Shown here: positions 36,026-45,715 of the stretch, piece after piece
How the letters are laid out: each line of letters begins with the position of its first letter
Position numbering within the stretch: the first letter of the stretch is position 1
From: Brucella pecoris
GTDB lineage: Bacteria > Pseudomonadota > Alphaproteobacteria > Rhizobiales > Rhizobiaceae
Direction of reading: 5' to 3'
Assembly: GCF_006376675.1 (NCBI RefSeq)
Contig: NZ_VEWK01000008.1
Span: forward strand, 175,835 to 239,834
Length of the DNA: 64,000 bases
Program-made: the position numbers and the translations under genes
Notes under the pieces: model-generated
What the model saw: the letters and a program-made list of their open reading frames with translations, nothing else
What the model was told of the DNA's origin: nothing
Database searches by the model: none

Positions 36026-36322
36026 CTATTCTTTGCCGAAAACATCCGACCAGTCGGGATGACGCATCGCCTGTGCATGCATGAAACTACAGCGCGGAAT
36101 GATTTTCCATCCGCTCCGGCGGGCGTCGAGAACGGCATTCTTGGCAAGCGCCTGAGCGACCCCTTTGCCGCGCATCGCATCCGGCACGAAAGTATGGTCG
36201 ATGGATACCAGTGAGGGGCCAAGCTTCGTATAGGTCATTTCGGCTTCGCTGCCGTCGAGAACAGCCGCGTAACGGCCACCGTCGGAACTGTCTTCCTTAC
36301 GAATCTCGATAGTTCCGCTCAT
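36026..36322 (-). CDS. small GNAT-type N-acetyltransferase (YjdJ family)
   Basis: A 98-aa compact GNAT domain. The acetyl-CoA loop is VPDAMRGKGVAQALAKNAV near residues 47-65, preceded by the strand LVSIDHTFV and followed by GWKIIPRCSFMHAQAMRHPDW, which is the signature of the short YjdJ-like group. Substrate unknown. It is convergent with the coiled-coil protein gene by 17 bp. Confidence 0.88.
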   Translation of the reverse strand: MSGTIEIRKEDSSDGGRYAAVLDGSEAEMTYTKLGPSLVSIDHTFVPDAMRGKGVAQALAKNAVLDARRSGWKIIPRCSFMHAQAMRHPDWSDVFGKE

Positions 36323-36534
36323 GCTATCCTCCTGAACGATGCGTGTCTGGATCGCTTCGATCCGCTTTTGCGGATCAGCCTCACGAGTTCACAACATAGA
36401 AATGGAATGTGCAAATAAAAACCGGCCACGTGGGCCGGTTTTCGATTTATCAGATCCATCGCGGAAGATTTTACTCCGCCCTGGTCGTGTTACCTGTCTT
36501 TCCAAAACCTGTCTCGGCTTTGGAGAGACAGGTT

Positions 36535-36810
36535 TTAGTGACGATACTGTTGAATTCTGGTGGTCCTGAGACCGGCGAGACCATGCTCGTCGATCGAAGA
36601 TTGCCAGCCAAGGAATTCCTCCACCGTCAATGTATAGCGCTGGCATGCCTCCTCAAGGCTCAGAAGCCCGCCGCGAACGGCAGCGACGACTTCAGCCTTG
36701 CGGCGAATGACCCAGCGCCTTGTATTGGCGGGGGGGAGGTCCGCGATGGTCAGCGGGCTGCCATCAGGACCGATAACATATTTTATACGCGGTCTTACCA
36801 GATCGGTCAT
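36535..36810 (-). CDS. sciP: CtrA inhibitor SciP (DUF1153)
   Basis: A 91-aa DUF1153 helix-turn-helix protein. The N-terminal RPRIKYVIGPDGSPLTIADL leads into PANTRRWVIRRKAEVVAAV and then the helix-turn-helix GGLLSLEEACQRYTLTVEEF. SciP binds CtrA-regulated promoters and restrains CtrA activity during the cell cycle. The gene lies about 4 kb from ctrA, on the minus strand. A near-consensus CtrA site lies 58 bp upstream of its start, consistent with the known CtrA-SciP feedback. Confidence 0.93.
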   Translation of the reverse strand: MTDLVRPRIKYVIGPDGSPLTIADLPPANTRRWVIRRKAEVVAAVRGGLLSLEEACQRYTLTVEEFLGWQSSIDEHGLAGLRTTRIQQYRH

Positions 36811-37112
36811 TGTACTCTCTACACAACACTCAAGGACCTAATCGAGTGTGAGACTAACGCGACAGCTTTAAAAATTACCTAAACACCTGGTAACACTCTG
36901 GTAAGACTTGGAAAAATATTCGGCTGTGCCCCATTACGGGCCTTTTTGCGGCATATGATCGGAAAACTTCACGTGGAAGTGTGTGTGGGTTGTCGCAATC
37001 TGGACAATGATTGTTCCCGGACCCTTGGCAAATTGCCGCACTTTAGCCTATATAGGGCGCAGAAAACTAAATTTTGAGAAGCAGGGCGCTTGCCCGGAAG
37101 CTGGAATCAATC
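36811..37112. other. 302-bp divergent region between sciP and mnmA
   Basis: No gene. It carries the sciP promoter with the CtrA-like site above and the mnmA promoter near the right end. A GGTAACACT/GGTAAGACT direct repeat lies near 36889 and 36900. Nothing else is evident. Confidence 0.5.
36868..36882 (-). promoter_or_regulatory. candidate CtrA-binding site upstream of sciP
   Basis: TTAA-AAATTAC-CTAA matches the CtrA consensus TTAA-N7-TTAA at 7 of 8 positions with exact spacing. It is 58-72 bp upstream of the sciP start codon. Confidence 0.55.
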
Positions 37113-38309
37113 ATGAGCCTGAACAGCCTCGATCTGCCGGGAAAGCCGGAAGACACGCGCGTTGTCGTCGCCATGTCGGGCGGCGTCGATTCATCTGTTG
37201 TGGCCGGGATTCTCAAACGTGAAGGTTATGATGTCGTCGGCGTGACGCTGCAGCTTTATGATCATGGCGCAGCGGTTCATCGCGCTGGCTCCTGTTGTGC
37301 AGGACAGGACATCGAAGATGCCCGCCGCGTTTCGGAAAGCCTCGGCATTCCGCATTATGTTCTCGATTACGAAGCGCGTTTCCGCGAAGCTGTGATCGAT
37401 CCTTTTGCGAATTCCTATGTCAGCGGCGAAACGCCGATTCCATGTGTCTCGTGCAATCAGACGGTGAAGTTTGCGGACCTTCTGCAGACGGCACGCGATC
37501 TCGGTGCCGATGCGCTGGCGACGGGGCATTATATCCGCAGCCGCGCCAATGGCGCGCATCGGTCGCTCTATCGTCCGGTCGATACGGATCGCGACCAGAG
37601 CTATTTCCTGTTTGCCACCACGCAGGAGCAGATTGATTATCTGCGCTTTCCGCTTGGTCACCTGCCGAAAGCCCAGGTGCGTGAAATTGCAGAGGAAATG
37701 GGCCTGACTGTTGCGAAGAAACAGGACAGCCAGGACATCTGCTTCGTGCCGCAGGGCAAATATTCCGACATTATCTCCAAGCTGAAGCCGGAAGCGGCCA
37801 ATCCAGGCGATATCGTCCATATCGACGGTCGCACGCTCGGCCGCCATGACGGCATTGTGCACTATACGGTCGGCCAGCGCCGCGGTATCGGCGTGGCCAC
37901 GGGTGAACCACTTTATGTTGTGCATCTCGATGCCGCCAATGCGCGGGTTATCGTCGGTCCGCGTGAAGCGCTGGAAACGCATAAGGTCTTCCTGCGTGAC
38001 ATCAACTGGCTGGGTGATGCGCCGATCAATGATCTGCCGGAAGGTGGAATGGAAGTTTTCGCCAAGGTTCGCTCTACCCGGCCGCCACGCCCTGCCGTAC
38101 TGCGCCATGCCGATGGCCAGACCTGGGTTGAGCTGATTGATGGCGAAAGTGGTATCGCTCCGGGACAGGCCTGTGTGCTCTATTCCGATGAAAGCAACAC
38201 TGCTCGCGTCTTTGGCGGCGGCTTTATTGGCCGTTCGGAACGTGAACCGCAAGCTGAAGAAATGCTGCGCCGTCTTGTTGCTAACACGGCAAATGCTTCT
38301 GCGGCCTGA
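37113..38309 (+). CDS. mnmA: tRNA-specific 2-thiouridylase MnmA
   Basis: A 398-aa ATP-pyrophosphatase-family thiolase that makes 2-thiouridine at the wobble position of Glu, Gln and Lys tRNAs. The PP-loop is [12 protein letters not shown] near residue 28. The two catalytic cysteines are expected in PCVSCNQ and in [12 protein letters not shown]. The C-terminal RNA-binding beta domain ends near [20 protein letters not shown] chose the ATG at 37113 ([10 protein letters not shown]); an ATG at 37074 is less likely. A terminator follows. Confidence 0.94.
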   Translation: MSLNSLDLPGKPEDTRVVVAMSGGVDSSVVAGILKREGYDVVGVTLQLYDHGAAVHRAGSCCAGQDIEDARRVSESLGIPHYVLDYEARFREAVIDPFANSYVSGETPIPCVSCNQTVKFADLLQTARDLGADALATGHYIRSRANGAHRSLYRPVDTDRDQSYFLFATTQEQIDYLRFPLGHLPKAQVREIAEEMGLTVAKKQDSQDICFVPQGKYSDIISKLKPEAANPGDIVHIDGRTLGRHDGIVHYTVGQRRGIGVATGEPLYVVHLDAANARVIVGPREALETHKVFLRDINWLGDAPINDLPEGGMEVFAKVRSTRPPRPAVLRHADGQTWVELIDGESGIAPGQACVLYSDESNTARVFGGGFIGRSEREPQAEEMLRRLVANTANASAA

Positions 38310-38331
38310 CCGTTTTTCTGACTGATGAATG

Positions 38332-38359
38332 AAAAGCGGGCGCGAGAGCGCCCGCTTTT
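38332..38359 (+). terminator. mnmA intrinsic terminator
   Basis: AAAAGCGGGCGC-GAGA-GCGCCCGCTTTT, a 12-bp perfect stem followed by more Ts. Confidence 0.93.
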
Positions 38360-38517
38360 TTTATCTGCTCCAGCTAAATGCTAACTCCTGTAGCCGGTTC
38401 CTTCTTTCGAGAGATATGCTCTAGAATTTGAAAGCGATAAACGGGAAGTCAGTTGCACCGGCTGCATCTAAGCTCATAGTGAGCGGAACTTAAGCTTTGG
38501 CTTCAGAGGTTTTGAAG

Positions 38518-39462
38518 ATGGCGGTGCAGAAAATGATGGGATGGAAGGAATGGGCGATGCTCATTATTCTTTCCGTTCTTTGGGGTGGTTCTTTCTTCTT
38601 TAACGGTGTCGCCGTTCGGGAATTGCCGCCTTTTACTATCGTCACGCTCCGAGTCGGGCTGGCTGCGCTCGCTTTGGTGGTGTTAATTCGGATGATGGGC
38701 TTATCGTTACCGAAAGATCGCCGTATATGGTGGGCGTTTTTCGGTATGGGTTTTCTCAATAATCTGCTGCCGTTCAGTCTCATCGTCTGGGGACAGACCC
38801 AGATCGCCAGTGGGTTGGCCTCCATCCTCAATGCCACGACACCGCTCTTCGGCGTTATTGTCGCACATTTTCTGACGACGGACGAAAAGATCACCGGGAA
38901 CAAGATTGCCGGTGTTTTGATGGGCTTTTGCGGGGTGGCGATCATGATCGGACCCGATGCCATCAGCGGAATCGGAGGCAAGCTGTGGCCGCAGCTTGCG
39001 ATTCTGTGTGCTGCATTCTCCTATTCGTTGGCAGGTATTTTTGGGCGTCGCTTCAAAGCGATGGGAGTCGCGCCACTGATAACGGCCACCGGTCAGGTAA
39101 CGGCAACAACGATCATGCTCATCCCGGTAGTCCTGCTGGTGGATCATCCCTGGACGCTGGCTGCTCCGAGCGCTGCAGTCTGGGGAGCGTTGGCCGGTAT
39201 CGCGCTGCTTTCGACAGCACTCGCTTACGTTCTCTTTTTCCGCATTCTATCGACGGCGGGTGCGGTCAATCTCATGCTGGTGACATTTCTCATTCCGGTC
39301 AGTGCTATCCTGCTTGGAGCGCTTTTTCTCGGCGAGGCTCTGCAAATCAAGCACTTGATCGGCATGGCGATGATTGCAGCAGGGTTGGCAGCCATCGACG
39401 GCCGGTTGATAGCGGCAGCGTTTCGTCATCAGGGAAACGAGAAGTCTACTGAAACTTGCTGA
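38518..39462 (+). CDS. EamA/DMT-family exporter
   Basis: A 314-aa protein with ten predicted membrane helices in two EamA repeats. The first begins LIILSVLWGGSFFFNGVAVR and the second at about residue 155 (LAILCAAFSYSLAGIFGRRF). Glycine-rich LNATTPLFGVIVAH and VTFLIPVSAILLGALFLGE blocks are typical of metabolite exporters. I chose the ATG at 38518 because AGAGG lies 9 nt upstream. Its 3' end overlaps the convergent TrmH-family gene by 17 bp. The substrate is not predictable. Confidence 0.87.
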   Translation: MAVQKMMGWKEWAMLIILSVLWGGSFFFNGVAVRELPPFTIVTLRVGLAALALVVLIRMMGLSLPKDRRIWWAFFGMGFLNNLLPFSLIVWGQTQIASGLASILNATTPLFGVIVAHFLTTDEKITGNKIAGVLMGFCGVAIMIGPDAISGIGGKLWPQLAILCAAFSYSLAGIFGRRFKAMGVAPLITATGQVTATTIMLIPVVLLVDHPWTLAAPSAAVWGALAGIALLSTALAYVLFFRILSTAGAVNLMLVTFLIPVSAILLGALFLGEALQIKHLIGMAMIAAGLAAIDGRLIAAAFRHQGNEKSTETC

Positions 39463-40273
39463 ACCGGGACAAAGCTATACCCGATGCAGTCGCGACATTC
39501 AGACTGTCGAACGCGTTGGACATCGGAATTCTGGCGGTTTGCAGCTTATGAAGAAGGCGAGGTGGCAATCCGTCACCTTCGGTGCCGAGCAGGAGCGCCT
39601 GGCGGGCGTGTTTGGTCGCATTGTAGATGCTGAGCGAGGATGATGGGCTGAGCGCCAGCAGATTGAACCCGGCATCGCCCAACGCGGCAATGATTTCATC
39701 GATGTTCGCGCCATGGAAATAGGGAATCTTCAACGTCGCCCCGACCGATACGCGAATGGCCTTGCGGTAAAGCGGGTCACAGCAGGTTTCGTCCATCAAT
39801 ACGCAATCGGATTCGAAGGCGGCAGCATTGCGAAAAATCGAGCCGACATTGTCATGGTTGGAGATACCGCACAAAACGACGACGAGCGAATTCGTGGGCA
39901 AGGCATCCAGCATCGCCTGCAGGCTCGGCTGCGCCTTGCGGCGGCCGACCGCGAGAATTCCACGATGAACATGGAATCCGGCGACCGCATCCATGATAGT
40001 TTGCGGAACAGAATAGACAGGCACGTCTGGCGGTAATTGATTGAGCTGTTCGGCAAGTCCGGCAAGCCGATTTTCCAGAACGAGCAAGGATTCTGTTTCG
40101 AATCGTGCTGAGGATGAAAACAGGACGTTCAGAACCACCTTGCCTTCAGCGATAAACCGTTGCTGGCGTTTGATGAGATCCTTCTCGCGAATGTCACGAT
40201 AGGGGGAAAGGCGAATATCGTCCTGATCGTCAATCTGCTGGACGCAGCCGTGCGAATGAGTGTTTTCGTTCAT
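39446..40273 (-). CDS. SpoU/TrmH-family RNA 2'-O-methyltransferase
   Basis: A 275-aa SPOUT methylase. The N-terminal substrate-binding part includes RQQRFIAEGKVVLNVLFS. The knotted catalytic domain has motif 1 SNHDNVGSIFRNAAAFESD, motif 2 LLLGTEGDGLP and motif 3 IPMSNAFDSLNVATASGIAL. It resembles TrmH/RlmB proteins that methylate tRNA or 23S rRNA ribose. The exact RNA target cannot be told. Its 3' end overlaps the EamA gene. Confidence 0.9.
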   Translation of the reverse strand: MNENTHSHGCVQQIDDQDDIRLSPYRDIREKDLIKRQQRFIAEGKVVLNVLFSSSARFETESLLVLENRLAGLAEQLNQLPPDVPVYSVPQTIMDAVAGFHVHRGILAVGRRKAQPSLQAMLDALPTNSLVVVLCGISNHDNVGSIFRNAAAFESDCVLMDETCCDPLYRKAIRVSVGATLKIPYFHGANIDEIIAALGDAGFNLLALSPSSSLSIYNATKHARQALLLGTEGDGLPPRLLHKLQTARIPMSNAFDSLNVATASGIALSRFSKFQ

Positions 40274-40296
40274 CGCACGGCTGTGACCTCATATTG

Positions 40297-40644
40297 TTAT
40301 GCGTGAGCGACTGCCGCCAAATTGTGTCTGCGCGGCGTTGGACTCATATAGAGACTCGAGAGCGTCGACAACATCAACTCGATGTGCGGCGAAGAGACCA
40401 TATAGTAGATGGTCTGCGCGTCGCGCCGGGTTGAAACGAGGTCGAGAGCCCGTAATTTTGCCAGGTGCTGAGACAAGGCGGATTGGCTAAGGTCAATCGC
40501 CTTGGCAAGTGCACCTACTGACATTTCATTGTGAAGCAACTTACATAAAATTAGTAATCGCTTATTGTTAGCAAGTGCCGACAGGAAGTCGGCAGCCTGA
40601 TCTACGTTTTCAATCAAATCAAAGAAAGTATTTTCGTTGCTCAT
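40297..40644 (-). CDS. ArsR-family repressor, NolR-like
   Basis: A 115-aa winged-helix regulator. The DNA-binding core LSQSALSQHLAKLRALDLVS followed by TRRDAQTIYYMVSS is nearly the same as rhizobial NolR as I remember it. Metal-binding cysteine motifs of classical ArsR are absent. NolR is a global regulator of symbiosis and growth-phase genes; the Brucella-group homologue probably governs growth-phase or virulence genes. An imperfect dyad lies upstream of its start, so autoregulation is possible. It is 23 bp downstream of the TrmH gene's start, same strand. Confidence 0.85.
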   Translation of the reverse strand: MSNENTFFDLIENVDQAADFLSALANNKRLLILCKLLHNEMSVGALAKAIDLSQSALSQHLAKLRALDLVSTRRDAQTIYYMVSSPHIELMLSTLSSLYMSPTPRRHNLAAVAHA

Positions 40645-40681
40645 TTGCCGTCATACCCCCGTAAGACTGGACAAAGTTGAA

Positions 40682-40713
40682 ATATACATGCGAATTTGCA
40701 TAAGCATGCATAT
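40682..40713. promoter_or_regulatory. imperfect dyad upstream of the NolR-like gene
   Basis: ATATACATGC pairs 9 of 10 with GCATGCATAT across 12 bp, 38-69 bp upstream of the gene's start. Autorepressor binding is a guess. Confidence 0.3.
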
Positions 40714-40826
40714 TGAAATTAATACTATAAACTGAGTTTGAAAAGCCCTTGCTTATATTCATTCCGGTATAAAGACGTGCAATTTCGTCCCAAAAAAAAT
40801 ACGGTTTTGTTTCAGGGGGCTTTATT

Positions 40827-41564
40827 TTACCGTCTGGTCAGTGCTGTAACAGCTTCCCTCACGGAATCAGCGCTTATTGGAAACGTATGACGCAGAACGA
40901 GATCGCCATTGGCAATGTCGATACCGTCCGGATCCAAGCCTATCACTTTCAATTGATCTTTAATAGCACCTGCTTTCAATAGCGGTTGAGCCATTTGGGC
41001 GATTTCCGGTGCGTGGTGTTCATTCAGTTCGTCAAGCGCTCTCTGTTCGCCTTCGGTAAAATTCGCGCTGATCGAAGCTGCGCACAGCAAGTCGTCCTGC
41101 GTCAGGCTGAACGCCTTGCCAAAGCCACCGTTCAGACTGGCGCTTTCCAGTTCAAGCCGGAAGAACGCGAAATCTCCCAGATCCACATACAGTGAACCTT
41201 TCGGATTGTGGTTGAGGTAGCGCCGCCGAATGCGCGGATAGTCAGAGGTCGTCCTCTCAACTTTCCGGGCCTGACAGTGCAGAGTGACGCGCGCATGGGC
41301 GAGGGGGTCTCCCTTGCCGACCTCGCCGAGTAGAAGCGAGCAGGCAGGGTTTGCCAGAAGACCCGGTGTGTGGGCCGCCAACCCAGAAACGAGAATCAGT
41401 GGGGTGCCATCCAGATCCGTCGCAACGGCGACGCGGCTTGCCAATGGCCGACCTGTTGCGGCATCGAAGACGGCGATGGCGCCATAGCGCGAGGTTCGCA
41501 GCAGGGTTTTGGCAAGCTGAATGGCTTCTGGTGTGGTCGGGCGAATTGGATTGGTTTCGGGCAT
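40827..41564 (-). CDS. HugZ-like pyridoxamine-oxidase-fold protein with DUF2470 domain
   Basis: A 245-aa protein. The N-terminal split-barrel flavin/heme fold covers residues 10-150 (YGAIAVFDAATGRPLASRVA and PACSLLLGEVGKGDPLAHAR). A C-terminal DUF2470 domain follows (NEHHAPEIAQMAQPLLKAG). This architecture is that of HugZ, a heme-degrading enzyme in several bacteria. No heme-transport gene is nearby, so heme use is by family only. It is a single-gene unit. Confidence 0.8.
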   Translation of the reverse strand: MPETNPIRPTTPEAIQLAKTLLRTSRYGAIAVFDAATGRPLASRVAVATDLDGTPLILVSGLAAHTPGLLANPACSLLLGEVGKGDPLAHARVTLHCQARKVERTTSDYPRIRRRYLNHNPKGSLYVDLGDFAFFRLELESASLNGGFGKAFSLTQDDLLCAASISANFTEGEQRALDELNEHHAPEIAQMAQPLLKAGAIKDQLKVIGLDPDGIDIANGDLVLRHTFPISADSVREAVTALTRR

Positions 41565-41969
41565 GATTTGCGGGACTCAAATATGACTGATATTATCCAC
41601 TTAATAATGCGCTTCCGTTAAAAGAGCCAGTGAATTCGGTGCAGTAGTTATGCTGGATGGCCGCAGCAGTGGGCAATTATCGATTGATGCGATAGCATCG
41701 GCGTCGCGCATGAGTCGATGATGCATAAAGCGCATTATCCCATGCAAGTTCTGTGCGAATAATATTATAAATCGAGGAGCTTTAGCGCAATATTCCGAAA
41801 ATGTCGTTATATATAGAATAAAAATCTAACAAATGCGGCTATATTCGGTTGAGAATATGAACTGGTTCTAAAAATTGCGCTTGCAAAGTGACCGTCCACA
41901 CGTTTCGATAAGCGCAAGCTGCGGGCAATGGGGTGCACGCGGCATGCTTTTCCGTGGAGGCGGACAATA
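41565..41969. other. 405-bp AT-rich intergenic region before dppA
   Basis: No gene is supported. The sequence is markedly AT-rich around 41755-41870 and should contain the dpp promoter. A GGAGGCGG ribosome-binding site precedes dppA. I see no strong hairpin or recognisable operator. Confidence 0.5.
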
Positions 41970-43565
41970 ATGAAATTCTACCAAAAACTCCTGGCAGCAA
42001 CCGCGCTGGTGGCTCTGATGAGCGGTGCTGCATCAGCAAAGACCTTTGTATATTGCTCGCCGGCTTCGCCTGAAGGTTTCGATCCTGCTGCCTATACCGG
42101 TGGTGACACGTTCGACGCCTCGGCTCATCCGGTTTACAACCGCCTTGCCGAATTCGAAAACGGAACGACGAAAGTCGTGCCTGGTCTCGCAGAAAGCTGG
42201 GATGTTACCGACGATGGTCTGGAATACACCTTCCATCTGCGAAAGGGTGTCAAGTTCCACTCGAACGACTATTTCACGCCGACCCGCGACTTCAATGCCG
42301 ACGACGTGATCTTTTCCTTCGATCGCATGCGCAACAAGGACAATCCTTGGCACCAGTACACCGCTGGCATCACCTACGAATATTTCGACAGCATGGAAAT
42401 GGGTGCGCTGATCAAGGACATCACCAAGGTTGACGATTATACCGTCAAGTTTGTGCTGAACCGCCCTGAAGCGCCGTTCCTCGCAAATATCTCGATGCCT
42501 TTCGCTTCGATCATTTCGAAGGAATATACGGACAAGCTTGCTGCCGATGGCAAGAAAGATGATCTCAACCAGATCCCGGTTGGCACTGGCCCGTTCCAGT
42601 TCGTCGCATATCAGAAGGACGCCGTCGTCCGCTTCAAGGCCAACGAAAACTATTGGGGCGGCAAGCCAAAGATCGACGATCTCGTTTTCGCAATCACGAC
42701 CGACCCGGCTGTTCGCGCGCAGAAGCTCAAGGCTGGCGAATGCCACCTGATGTCCTATCCTGCTCCGGCAGATATCAAGGGGCTTCAGGCCGATTCCAAC
42801 CTGAAGGTTGACGAACAGGCCGGTCTCAACGTGGCTTACTTCGCGTACAACACGCTGAAGGCACCTTACGACAAGCCGGAAGTCCGCAAGGCACTGAACC
42901 AGGCAATCAACAAGCAGGCCATCGTTGATGCCGTGTTCCAGGGTCAGGGCCAGGTTGCCAAGAACCCGATCCCGCCGACAATGTGGGGCTATAACGACAA
43001 GGTAGAGGACGACAAGTATGATCCGGAAGCTGCCAAGAAGGCTCTCGAAGCCGCTGGCGTCAAGGATCTGAAAATGAAGCTGTGGGCGATGCCTGTCAGC
43101 CGTCCTTACATGCCGAATGCCCGTCGTACTGCCGAACTCATGCAGTCCGATCTGGCCAAGGTTGGTGTCAGCGCTGAAATCGTCTCGATGGAATGGGGTG
43201 AATACCTCAAGAAGTCGTCCGACAAGGACCGCGACGGTTCCGTTATCCTCGGTTGGACCGGTGACAACGGCGATCCGGACAACTTCCTCGGCACGCTTCT
43301 CGGCTGCGCTGGCGTTGGCAACAACAACCGCGCCCAGTGGTGCTACAAGCCATTCGAAGACCTGATCCAGAAGGCAAAGGTCTCGACCAGCCAGGAAGAA
43401 CGCACGAAGCTTTACGAAGAAGCACAGGTGGTCTTCAAGGAGCAGGCTCCTTGGAATACGCTTGCTCACTCGACGGTCTTCGTTCCGATGTCGGCCAAGG
43501 TTACTGGCTTCAAGCAGAGCCCGCTCGGCGATTATCGCTTCGAAGAAGTTGATATTGCTGAGTAA
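41970..43565 (+). CDS. dppA: dipeptide ABC transporter, periplasmic binding protein
   Basis: A 531-aa family-5 solute-binding protein. Residues 1-22 form a signal peptide ([17 protein letters not shown]). The mature part starts [16 protein letters not shown] and has the DppA-like [20 protein letters not shown] and [19 protein letters not shown] segments. It binds dipeptides, and in related bacteria DppA also binds heme or 5-aminolevulinate. I chose the ATG at 41970 because GGAGG precedes it and the signal peptide starts there. It opens a five-gene operon dppABCDF. Confidence 0.93.
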   Translation: MKFYQKLLAATALVALMSGAASAKTFVYCSPASPEGFDPAAYTGGDTFDASAHPVYNRLAEFENGTTKVVPGLAESWDVTDDGLEYTFHLRKGVKFHSNDYFTPTRDFNADDVIFSFDRMRNKDNPWHQYTAGITYEYFDSMEMGALIKDITKVDDYTVKFVLNRPEAPFLANISMPFASIISKEYTDKLAADGKKDDLNQIPVGTGPFQFVAYQKDAVVRFKANENYWGGKPKIDDLVFAITTDPAVRAQKLKAGECHLMSYPAPADIKGLQADSNLKVDEQAGLNVAYFAYNTLKAPYDKPEVRKALNQAINKQAIVDAVFQGQGQVAKNPIPPTMWGYNDKVEDDKYDPEAAKKALEAAGVKDLKMKLWAMPVSRPYMPNARRTAELMQSDLAKVGVSAEIVSMEWGEYLKKSSDKDRDGSVILGWTGDNGDPDNFLGTLLGCAGVGNNNRAQWCYKPFEDLIQKAKVSTSQEERTKLYEEAQVVFKEQAPWNTLAHSTVFVPMSAKVTGFKQSPLGDYRFEEVDIAE

Positions 43566-43577
43566 AATCTGACAACA

Positions 43578-43655
43578 CGAGTGTGGTGGATTTGAGGTTC
43601 CTATTCTTTGCGTGACATGCGCGTTCAGGAGCCTCAAATCCGTAAACCACACTCG
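43578..43655 (+). other. stem-loop 1 in the dppA-dppB gap
   Basis: CGAGTGTGGT at 43578-43587 pairs with ACCACACTCG at 43646-43655, and GGATTTGAGG at 43588-43597 with CCTCAAATCC at 43632-43641. It is a two-part stem without a T-run after it, as in mRNA-stabilising or partial terminators. Confidence 0.75.
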
Positions 43656-43680
43656 ATTCAATTGGTTGCTGGTTTGGTTT

Positions 43681-43733
43681 GAAACCGAAATTCGTTCATG
43701 GCTCCTTCCAAGGAGCATGCGAATTTCGGTTTC
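43681..43733 (+). other. stem-loop 2 in the dppA-dppB gap
   Basis: GAAACCGAAATTCG at 43681-43694 pairs perfectly with its complement at 43720-43733, and inside it GCTCCTT pairs with AAGGAGC. No T-run follows. It ends 55 bp before dppB. Confidence 0.75.
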
Positions 43734-43788
43734 GCCAAATCGGCGGCCGGGTGTAGGGTGATCCCCTGCACCCGGTCGGAGTTTTTGT

Positions 43789-44796
43789 ATGTTCCGTTTC
43801 ATATTCAACAAACTCGTCTATCTGGTTCCGACCTTCATAGGCATCACAATCGTCGCCTTTGCCTTCGTCCGGGTTCTGCCCGGCGATCCTGTGCTGTTGA
43901 TGGCCGGCGAACGCGGCGTTAGCCCTGAGCGCCATGCCGAACTGATGGCACAGCTCGGGTTCGATCGCCCGATCTGGCAGCAATATCTGGATTATGTCTG
44001 GAATCTGCTGCACGGCGATTTCGGCCAGTCTCTGGTGACCAAGAAGCCGGTTCTGGTAGAGTTTTTCGCGCTGTTTCCTGCAACTGTCGAGTTGTCCGTC
44101 TGCGCGATCATCCTGGCGATTTTCCTCGGTATTCCCGCAGGCGTTATCGCAGCCGTCAAACGCGGTTCCTGGTTCGATCAGGGCCTTATGGGCATTTCGC
44201 TGGTCGGCTACTCGATGCCGATTTTCTGGTGGGCGCTTCTGCTCATCATTTTCTTCTCGGGCGTCTTGCAGTGGACTCCGGTTTCAGGCCGCATTTCGCT
44301 TCTGTATTTCTTCCCGCCCGTGACCGGCTTCATGCTGATCGACAGCCTTTTGTCGGACCAGAAAGGCGCGTTCCTGTCGGCGGCGTCACATCTCATCCTG
44401 CCGTCCATCGTCCTGGCGACCATTCCGCTCGCAGTCATTGCGCGTCAGACGCGCTCTGCGATGCTGGAAGTGCTGGGTGAGGACTATGTGCGCACCGCTC
44501 GCGCCAAGGGGCTGCCAAGCCGTCGTGTCGTGGGCATTCATGCCTTGCGCAACGCAATGATCCCAGTCATCACGACGATCGGTTTGCAGGTCGGCGTGCT
44601 GATGGCCGGTGCGATTCTGACGGAAACCATTTTCTCCTGGCCTGGAATCGGCAAATGGATGCTCGATTCCATTTTCCGTCGCGATTATCCGGTTGTGCAA
44701 AGCGGTCTGCTCCTGATTGCCGCCATCATCATGGTGGTCAATCTGGTGGTTGATCTGATGTACGGCCTGATCAATCCGCGTATCCGGCATAAGTGA
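43789..44796 (+). CDS. dppB: dipeptide ABC transporter permease DppB
   Basis: A 335-aa permease with six membrane helices. It opens MFRFIFNKLVYLVPTFIGIT with FVRVLPGDPVLLMAGERG, the DppB N-terminal signature. The cytoplasmic EAA loop is near residue 235 (LGEDYVRTARAKGLPSRRVV). It forms the channel with DppC. It follows dppA after a 223-bp gap with two stem-loops and is followed by dppC after 7 bp. Confidence 0.95.
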   Translation: MFRFIFNKLVYLVPTFIGITIVAFAFVRVLPGDPVLLMAGERGVSPERHAELMAQLGFDRPIWQQYLDYVWNLLHGDFGQSLVTKKPVLVEFFALFPATVELSVCAIILAIFLGIPAGVIAAVKRGSWFDQGLMGISLVGYSMPIFWWALLLIIFFSGVLQWTPVSGRISLLYFFPPVTGFMLIDSLLSDQKGAFLSAASHLILPSIVLATIPLAVIARQTRSAMLEVLGEDYVRTARAKGLPSRRVVGIHALRNAMIPVITTIGLQVGVLMAGAILTETIFSWPGIGKWMLDSIFRRDYPVVQSGLLLIAAIIMVVNLVVDLMYGLINPRIRHK

Positions 44797-44803
44797 GGGT
44801 ATC

Positions 44804-45712
44804 ATGACACACTCAGCTATTCAGCCGGAAGCCGCGAGCGACATCGGAAAGATGCGCGCACTGAAGGACTTCTGGTTCTATTTCAGCGTCAATCGTGGCG
44901 CGGTTATCGGCCTGTATGTTTTTGTCGCGATTATTCTGGTGGCGATATTTGCTCCGCTCATTGCGCCGCACAATCCTACAGAACAGTTCCGCGAGTTCGT
45001 AAAGATTCCACCTTTTTGGGAAGACGGCGGTACAACCCAGTTCTTGCTGGGAACGGATGCTGTCGGGCGTGATATTCTGTCTCGCCTGATCTATGGCGCA
45101 CAGTATTCGCTGCTGGTCGGTTTCGTCATCGTCATCATCTCGATGTGCCTTGGCATCACCATCGGCCTCATCACCGGCTATTTCGGTGGCGGTGTCGATA
45201 CGGTGTTCATGCGCATCATGGACGTGATCCTGGCGTTTCCGTCGTTGCTGCTGGCGCTGGTTCTGGTGGCAATTCTCGGGCCGGGTCTCATCAATGCCGT
45301 GCTTGCCATCACGCTGGTTTTGCTCCCGCATTTTTCGCGTCTCACCCGCGCCGCCGTCATGGCGGAAAAGGAACGTGAATATGTGACTGCAGCCAAGCTT
45401 GCCGGTGCGAGCAGGCTGCGCCTGATGTTCAAGACCATCCTGCCGAACTGTCTTGCCCCGCTCGTGGTGCAAGCAACGATGTCGTTTTCCAACGCCATCC
45501 TCGACGTTGCGGCACTGGGCTTCCTCGGTATGGGTGCGCAGCCGCCGACACCGGAATGGGGCACAATGCTTGCAGAAGCGCGTGAGTTCATCTTGAGCGC
45601 CTGGTGGATTGTTACCTTCCCCGGTCTGGCAATCCTGATCATTGTTCTCGCCATCAACCTGATTGGCGACGGTCTGCGCGACGCGCTTGACCCGAAACTC
45701 AAGAGGAGCTGA
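44804..45712 (+). CDS. dppC: dipeptide ABC transporter permease DppC
   Basis: A 302-aa permease, partner of DppB. It has a cytoplasmic N-terminus, an LGTDAVGRDILSRLIYGAQ block near residue 80, and the EAA loop EREYVTAAKLAGASRLRLMF near residue 190, then AALGFLGMGAQPPTPEWGTM. Six helices are predicted. It is 3 bp upstream of dppD. Confidence 0.95.
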   Translation: MTHSAIQPEAASDIGKMRALKDFWFYFSVNRGAVIGLYVFVAIILVAIFAPLIAPHNPTEQFREFVKIPPFWEDGGTTQFLLGTDAVGRDILSRLIYGAQYSLLVGFVIVIISMCLGITIGLITGYFGGGVDTVFMRIMDVILAFPSLLLALVLVAILGPGLINAVLAITLVLLPHFSRLTRAAVMAEKEREYVTAAKLAGASRLRLMFKTILPNCLAPLVVQATMSFSNAILDVAALGFLGMGAQPPTPEWGTMLAEAREFILSAWWIVTFPGLAILIIVLAINLIGDGLRDALDPKLKRS

Positions 45713-45715
45713 TCG

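Noticed and set aside
42033..43811. Minus-strand reading frame of 592 codons opposite dppA
   Set aside because: Complement of a well-supported gene; composition is that of an antisense frame.
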